Source: Rhodohalobacter mucosus | GTDB taxonomy: Bacteria > Bacteroidota > Rhodothermia > Balneolales > Balneolaceae | NCBI RefSeq assembly: GCF_003150675.1 | Contig: NZ_QGGB01000005.1 | Span: 310,001 to 374,000, forward strand | Direction: 5' to 3' | DNA: 64,000 bases | In this document: one piece after another, positions 59,923 through 64,000 of the stretch | How positions within the stretch are numbered: position 1 is the first letter of the stretch | Layout of the letters: the number at the start of each line of letters is the position of its first letter | Notes under the pieces: generated by a model | Seen by the model: the letters and a program-made list of their open reading frames with translations, nothing else | What the model was told of the DNA's origin: nothing | The model's database searches: none | Position numbers and translations under genes: made by a program

Positions 59923-61545
59923 TTGAAGTTTACCGAATTTAATCTATCCGACACTCTGCTTGCCGGTCTCAGAGATGTACAATTTAACGAGCCTACACCC
60001 ATTCAGGAGAAATCAATACCCATCGTTACAGCCGGTAAAGATCTCATCGCTACGGCTCAGACCGGTACGGGCAAGACGGGAGCATTTATCATTCCCATAA
60101 TGGAGCGTGTGCTGCAAAGCGAGCGCAAAGGTGTAAAAGCGTTGATTGTTTCACCCACACGGGAACTCGCCTCTCAAATTGATGAGCAGATTTTTGCGAT
60201 CGGCTATCATGCCGGAATAACGTCTGCAACCGTCATCGGCGGGAGCGACTTTTCCGTTCAGGCCAAGGCCCTCAAAGCAGGGGTGGATATTATCGTAGCG
60301 ACGCCCGGCAGGTTAATTGATCAGAACAAGGTTGTAAATATCGATTTTGAGAATCTTGAGTACCTGGTTCTCGATGAGGCAGACCGTATGCTGGATATGG
60401 GATTTTTGCCAGACATTAAAAAAATTATCTCCTGGCTACCCGATAAGCGCCAGACGCTTCTTTTTTCAGCAACGATGCCTAACGAAATACAGAGGCTGGC
60501 ATCCACGATCATGAAAGATCCGGAGAGTGTCGATATAGAGCGCTCCAAACCGTCGACGCTGGTTGAGCAGCGTGCATACCGGCTTAAAAGCGATCAAAAA
60601 ATCCCGCTGGTTAAAAAAATATTCAAGGATCTCACTTGGGACTCCTGCATTATTTTTACATCAACAAAAAAAGGCACGGACGAACTACAGCGGCTTCTGA
60701 AACGGGAAGGCATCAAAGCGGAAAGCATTCATGGTGACAGGTCGCAGGATGAGCGAAATCGCGCACTCGACAATTTTAGAAACGGGAACGTGCCGGTTAT
60801 TGTAGCCACCGATGTGCTGGCCCGCGGTATTGATATTAAAGGTGTATCCATCATCATAAATTATGATGTTCCCCATAACTCGGACGACTACATCCACAGA
60901 ATCGGACGAACGGGACGGTACGATAAGTCGGGAATTGCCATTACGTTTGTCACCCGTCGTGATAATAAAAAATTCGAATCCATACAGAGGATTAAAGGGA
61001 ATACCCTGAATACCATCGATGTACCCGGTAATTTTGGCGAGAAATCTGAATTTTCCTGGCAAAACGGATTTTCATCTTCAGGATCAGGCACACAGACTCA
61101 AAAACGCCAGAAGCGAAGCAGCTCGAAAGAAAGTTCTGATAAAAAGGACACTTCATCTGATACTAAGAGAACTACTAAAAGAGCCAAGACAAGGCCAGGA
61201 TCCGACTCCAACTCCGGAAAGGGTTCAGAACAGAAGCGCGGCACCAACAAAGAGAACAAACAGGAAGCGGTTCAGAAAAAACAATCGAAAGAAAAAGAGG
61301 ATAAACAAAAAAAGCAGACGCAGAGCCGCAGCCGAAACGACGGTCGCGACAAAGAATCCGGAAAGAGCCAGGAGAAGAGTGGGTCCCGGGGGCGTCAAAA
61401 CAACGGCTCACAAAAAAGTTCTCAAGAGAATGTGACTCTCCCACCCATTATTGAAAAGGCTGTTGAGCGCAATAAACGTGCAAGAAAGCCATCCAAGGGA
61501 GTTTGGGGCGTTATTAAAAGCCTGATTCCAAAATTTACAAAATAG
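59923..61545 (+). CDS. DEAD-box RNA helicase with long charged C-terminal tail
   Basis: 540 residues from TTG at 59923 (MKFTEFNLSDTLL); there is no ATG in frame that keeps the Q motif. Motifs in order: FNEPTPIQEKSIP (Q), AQTGTGKTGA (I), PTRELASQ (Ia), TPGRL (Ib), DEAD (II), SAT (III), IIFTSTKKG (IV), ATDVLARGIDI (V) and HRIGRTGR (VI). After about residue 380 comes a tail rich in Lys, Ser, Gln and Arg (KRQKRSSSKESSDKKD, KEKEDKQKKQTQSRSRND), likely for RNA binding. RhlE-like. Divergent from the FKBP gene; plsC follows by 10 bp. Confidence 0.94.
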   Translation: MKFTEFNLSDTLLAGLRDVQFNEPTPIQEKSIPIVTAGKDLIATAQTGTGKTGAFIIPIMERVLQSERKGVKALIVSPTRELASQIDEQIFAIGYHAGITSATVIGGSDFSVQAKALKAGVDIIVATPGRLIDQNKVVNIDFENLEYLVLDEADRMLDMGFLPDIKKIISWLPDKRQTLLFSATMPNEIQRLASTIMKDPESVDIERSKPSTLVEQRAYRLKSDQKIPLVKKIFKDLTWDSCIIFTSTKKGTDELQRLLKREGIKAESIHGDRSQDERNRALDNFRNGNVPVIVATDVLARGIDIKGVSIIINYDVPHNSDDYIHRIGRTGRYDKSGIAITFVTRRDNKKFESIQRIKGNTLNTIDVPGNFGEKSEFSWQNGFSSSGSGTQTQKRQKRSSSKESSDKKDTSSDTKRTTKRAKTRPGSDSNSGKGSEQKRGTNKENKQEAVQKKQSKEKEDKQKKQTQSRSRNDGRDKESGKSQEKSGSRGRQNNGSQKSSQENVTLPPIIEKAVERNKRARKPSKGVWGVIKSLIPKFTK

Positions 61546-61555
61546 TGGCGCTACG

Positions 61556-62305
61556 ATGCAGCAAGTTAAATCGTTTTTCATCTGGGCTGCCATCGTATTA
61601 CTAATTGTTTTTTGGGTTCCGCTGCTGGCCGTTCGCAGGCTATTCGACAGAGAACCAACCCACTACAAGACAGGCCGGTTGTTTCGCAAGCTGGGTCATA
61701 CCATATCCCGAATAAACCCAAACTGGCACATACGCGTTGAAGGCCGCACCGATCTGGATGACCGGCACCCCTACGTTGTGGTCAGCAATCATCTCTCCAA
61801 CGCAGATATTCCGGTAATTTCAAATCTGCCCTGGGAAATGAAATGGGTTGCCAAAAAAGAACTTTTCAGCCTTCCCTTTGCCGGATGGATGATGAGAATG
61901 GCGGGTGATATTTCTGTTGATCGATCTTCAGCGACAAAAAGGGTGGGGGTGTTCAAAAAATGCAGCTATTATCTTTCACGTAACGTATCTGTGATGTTCT
62001 TTCCGGAGGGCACACGGTCACGATCGGGCAAACTGAACAGGTTTGCTCCTGGAGCATTCGATCTTGCAATTCGGGAAAATGTACCTGTTGTTCCCATAGT
62101 TTTAGACGGTACCCGGGAATGCCTTCCCAAAAACACCTGGATATTCAAACCCGGTGTTGAAGTTCGGATGAAAATTCTGGACCCGGTACCGGTAGAGGGT
62201 TTTGGTGAAAAAGACGGTAAAGAGCTGATGAATACGGTTCGCCAAATGATTGCGTCCCAGCTTGCTGAATGGCGCAATGAATCTGTAGAGAAGGTGCTGG
62301 GTTAG
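61556..62305 (+). CDS. plsC: 1-acyl-sn-glycerol-3-phosphate acyltransferase
   Basis: 249 residues. N-terminal membrane helix (about 6-28), then the acyltransferase block I NHLSNAD (HX4D), substrate-binding FPEGTRSRSGKLNRF (block III) and PVVPIVLDG (block IV). The enzyme adds the second acyl chain to lysophosphatidic acid in phospholipid synthesis at the inner membrane. Probably co-transcribed with the helicase (10-bp gap). Confidence 0.93.
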   Translation: MQQVKSFFIWAAIVLLIVFWVPLLAVRRLFDREPTHYKTGRLFRKLGHTISRINPNWHIRVEGRTDLDDRHPYVVVSNHLSNADIPVISNLPWEMKWVAKKELFSLPFAGWMMRMAGDISVDRSSATKRVGVFKKCSYYLSRNVSVMFFPEGTRSRSGKLNRFAPGAFDLAIRENVPVVPIVLDGTRECLPKNTWIFKPGVEVRMKILDPVPVEGFGEKDGKELMNTVRQMIASQLAEWRNESVEKVLG

Positions 62306-62325
62306 TGTGTAGGGAAAAGGAGTCC

Positions 62326-62378
62326 TGAGTGTTGAGTGAAAAGGCAGAGGGCAAAAGGCAAAAGGCAGAAGGCAAAAG
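62326..62378. repeat. Heptamer-periodic repeat, set 2
   Basis: Two TGAGTGT/TGAGTGA heptamers (62326-62339) run into AAAAGGC, AGAGGGC, AAAAGGC, AAAAGGC, AGAAGGC, AAAAG (62339-62378). Unit length 7 is strict. The units match those of the queG-lipoprotein gap (AGAAGGC, AAAAG...), so they are one dispersed family. Confidence 0.7.
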
Positions 62379-62526
62379 TGTGACGGGGAAATGATCTCAG
62401 ACTGGTGATATGCGATTTATGATCTCAGAAAAATTACCCATCATACACCTCGCAGCGTGCTGTTCACTTCGTGGGAATCGCCTTCGGCTCGGAGCGCAGT
62501 TCCGAGACTTCGGGAAAGCCTGACTC

Positions 62527-63033
62527 TTACCTGTCAATGTCTGGTGAGCTGCCCGTATCCGGGCCTGAGCTGTCACTCTCCGGCGCATGGTAATGGGGCT
62601 TTGACCCGGACGCATCAGCTGCAGATCCTTGTCCCGTTACCGTCCCGGCAGACGGTTTATCTTTTAACAGCTGCCATGCGAAAAATGCTCCGCCAAGCGA
62701 GAGAATAAGAGCAGTGATGGGGTAGAACAGGGATTCTGTGGGAAGCAGCAAATGGATCTGCCCATAGCGTACCGCAATCAGCATCAGCACGTAGACGGAA
62801 CCTGTCAGTCCTTTATGTGAGCGGCCATACGTTAATGCGAACATAGCGCCCAAAAAACTTGTAAGACCTGCAAAGATGGTGAGCATTACAGGCCACATTA
62901 ATCCGCCGTATTCCGAGTAGGAAAACATAAGGATATCCGTTCCAGAATAGACGGCAACGATAACCCGGACAAATGAGTCGAGTGCAAAGAGAATGGCTAT
63001 TCCGGCAAAACTTCCAATAAGTGCTTGTTTCAT
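62527..63033 (-). CDS. Small polytopic membrane protein of unknown function
   Basis: 168 residues with four predicted membrane helices (about 7-29, 42-67, 75-92 and 104-124; e.g. VMLTIFAGLTSFLGAMFALT), then a hydrophilic low-complexity C-terminus rich in Ser, Gly, Asp and Pro (GSKPHYHAPESDSSGPDTGS). No family recognised. A monocistronic minus-strand gene between two heptamer repeats. Confidence 0.6.
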   Translation of the reverse strand: MKQALIGSFAGIAILFALDSFVRVIVAVYSGTDILMFSYSEYGGLMWPVMLTIFAGLTSFLGAMFALTYGRSHKGLTGSVYVLMLIAVRYGQIHLLLPTESLFYPITALILSLGGAFFAWQLLKDKPSAGTVTGQGSAADASGSKPHYHAPESDSSGPDTGSSPDIDR

Positions 63034-63340
63034 AATATTCCCCTGAACCTGATTATCCCTGTTTGAAGCATATGTTCATCCTTAATGGTAAAAAATATAT
63101 CTGATTATATTGTGAATTTTTGGAGTTTAGAGTATTGAGTATTGAGTATTGAGCAGGGAGTTGCCAGTTGTTGATGGTTGGTTGTTGTCTGCACCCTGCA
63201 CCATGAACCCCGCACTCTGAACAACCCATCGGTTAAACCAATTTTTTCTTTATCTTCAGAGCCCTGAATCAGGAGTCGTATCCTGCACATTTTCAATAGA
63301 TATTTAAATCAAATTCTGAACCCCTAAGCAGTACCGGAAC
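63034..63340. other. Intergenic region between divergent genes, mostly heptamer repeat
   Basis: 307 bp containing the repeat at 63120-63224 and otherwise AT-rich sequence with no gene. Both flanking genes must start transcription from its ends. Confidence 0.5.
63120..63224. repeat. Degenerate heptamer array of 15 units, set 3
   Basis: The stretch divides exactly into 7-mers: TTGGAGT, TTAGAGT, ATTGAGT, ATTGAGT, ATTGAGC, AGGGAGT, TGCCAGT, TGTTGAT, GGTTGGT, TGTTGTC, TGCACCC, TGCACCA, TGAACCC, CGCACTC, TGAACAA. Three successive near-identical ATTGAG units and two TGCACC units show the phase; the remainder is decayed. Same periodicity as the arrays at 57.8 and 62.3 kb. Confidence 0.7.
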
Positions 63341-63832
63341 ATGCCCGATAACGAATTTTTGGAACCGAGTGAAGTAACCTATACCGATAAGCAATTGATG
63401 GAATCCGAGGAGATCCAGAAAATTGCAGGAGAAGTGATTGAGATGCACAATATTGAATTGGGTCCTGCCCAAATTGGCTACCTGCTGGTCTACCCGAATA
63501 TATCCAAGCAACGTGCCGCAAAGTGCATGAAAGCCAGCAGAGAGGTAAAACATTATTCAGGCAATGATTACCTGATTGAGATCTCGGGAGAATTATGGGA
63601 TATGCTTGACGCTGACACGAAAAAAATGCTTCTCTACCACCAGCTACTGCACGTTGATCCTGTTTATAAAGCTAAAAATCAGGAGTGGAAGATGCAGATC
63701 CGTAAACCCGATTTTGCTGATTATTATGTAATCAACGACAAGTTTGGAAATACGTGGTACAAAACCATTCAGGCAACCGTATCATCACTCTACGACCTCG
63801 ATCCCAGACAGGAGAGTAAAGTGAGTGTTTGA
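63341..63832 (+). CDS. Phage-metallopeptidase-like domain protein with altered HExxH
   Basis: 163 residues, no signal. The region about 45-115 (GYLLVYPNISKQRAAKCMKA, then YLIEISGELWDMLDADTKKMLLYHQLLHVDP) resembles the putative phage metallopeptidase domain, which normally has HExxH at the place where this protein reads HQLLH (100-104). The two His are kept, the catalytic Glu is Gln. Unless the motif is misaligned it should bind zinc but not cut. Function unknown. Confidence 0.6.
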   Translation: MPDNEFLEPSEVTYTDKQLMESEEIQKIAGEVIEMHNIELGPAQIGYLLVYPNISKQRAAKCMKASREVKHYSGNDYLIEISGELWDMLDADTKKMLLYHQLLHVDPVYKAKNQEWKMQIRKPDFADYYVINDKFGNTWYKTIQATVSSLYDLDPRQESKVSV

Positions 63833-63835
63833 TGT

Positions 63836-63890
63836 CTCACCCCCGGTCTCCTCTCTAAGTCGAAAAGCATGCCACAAAGAGGAGGGTGAG
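63836..63890. repeat. Imperfect inverted repeat between convergent genes
   Basis: CTCACC plus CTCCTCT (63836-63841 and 63848-63854) pair with AGAGGAG plus GGTGAG (63878-63890), leaving a 6-nt bulge. A possible bidirectional terminator without T-runs. Confidence 0.4.
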
Positions 63891-64000
63891 TCACCTTACA
63901 TCGGCAGGACGCTTGTTTTCAAATGTATGCCCATGCACTTTAAGCTGCTTCAGCTTGGAGAAAAATCCTGAGGGCAGGTCACATTCGATAGCGGTTTGAG
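63891..64000 (-). CDS. C-terminal end of an unidentified gene (runs off window)
   Basis: The minus strand is open from the window edge to a TGA at 63891-63893, giving the C-terminal 36 residues ...DLPSGFFSKLKQLKVHGHTF... ending RPADVR. The beta-strand/helix/beta-strand look is reminiscent of the RNA-binding tail of DbpA/DeaD-type helicases, but the fragment is too short to assign. Presence of the inverted repeat just after the stop supports a real gene end. Confidence 0.4.
   Translation of the reverse strand, partial: QTAIECDLPSGFFSKLKQLKVHGHTFENKRPADVR

Noticed and set aside
63120-63224. CRISPR-like periodicity
   Set aside because: The repeat unit is only 7 nt without spacers, no cas genes are present, and units drift along the array.

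Overview
This is a gene-dense bacterial chromosome segment with no rRNA, convincing tRNA, prophage, insertion sequence or CRISPR array. The gene content points to the Bacteroidota/Balneolota side of the FCB group: SprA and PorV of the type IX secretion system (T9SS), a protein with a T9SS C-terminal sorting domain, Bacteroidota-restricted small families (DUF3467, probably DUF4290), TAnnTTTG-type -7 promoter elements, few clear Shine-Dalgarno sites, menaquinone synthesis, and carotenoid genes with a Blh-type retinal-forming dioxygenase. A marine or halophilic Balneolaceae-like organism is my best guess; that is inference.

Layout. 1-10.7 kb (minus): porV heads a run of touching or overlapping genes: an M6-like T9SS cargo whose zinc motif is lost, a MA/TolB-like outer-membrane metalloprotease, an exported protein of unknown function, a PASTA protein, rpe and phoH. 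11-16 kb (minus): two TPR lipoproteins, a cystathionine gamma-synthase/lyase and a thiolase. 16-20 kb: a cluster of palindromes, ridA, an M23 peptidase, a fumarylacetoacetase-family enzyme and rplU-rpmA. 20.5-25.4 kb (minus): menF-menD-menH-menB. 25.5-30 kb: a small conserved gene, a cystathionine beta-synthase type enzyme, a DUF3467 gene and two LptF/LptG-like permeases. 30.3-38.6 kb (plus): the 2402-residue SprA and a patatin. 38.6-44.8 kb: blh, crtY, a membrane protein with HEAGH, a glycosyltransferase, a phosphoesterase and crtI. 44.9-49.7 kb (minus): Omp85 protein, cyclic-nucleotide-binding protein, rlmD, and a DUF2795-like gene. 49.9-55.2 kb (plus): tatA-gatA-SDR-glutaminyl cyclase-prmA-ppx, closed by a terminator. 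55.2-64 kb: a beta-barrel gene broken by an exact 19-bp tandem duplication, an ECF sigma factor, a lipoprotein, queG, an FKBP isomerase, a DEAD-box helicase, plsC and a degenerate metallopeptidase-like gene, with heptamer-periodic repeats in three gaps.

Themes. (1) Envelope export: T9SS parts, Omp85, Lpt-like permeases and TatA. Eight of eight predicted signal-peptidase-I substrates that I checked have Gln at the mature N-terminus, and a glutaminyl cyclase lipoprotein is encoded here, as the Bacteroidetes Q-rule predicts. (2) In two operons an intrinsic-terminator-like hairpin with a T-run lies inside the signal-peptide codons of the next gene, which suggests translation-sensitive read-through. 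(3) The 19-bp duplication in the beta-barrel gene is exactly what is needed to switch or kill it. (4) Two protease-like proteins have substituted HExxH motifs. All functions are from sequence reading; no searches were run.
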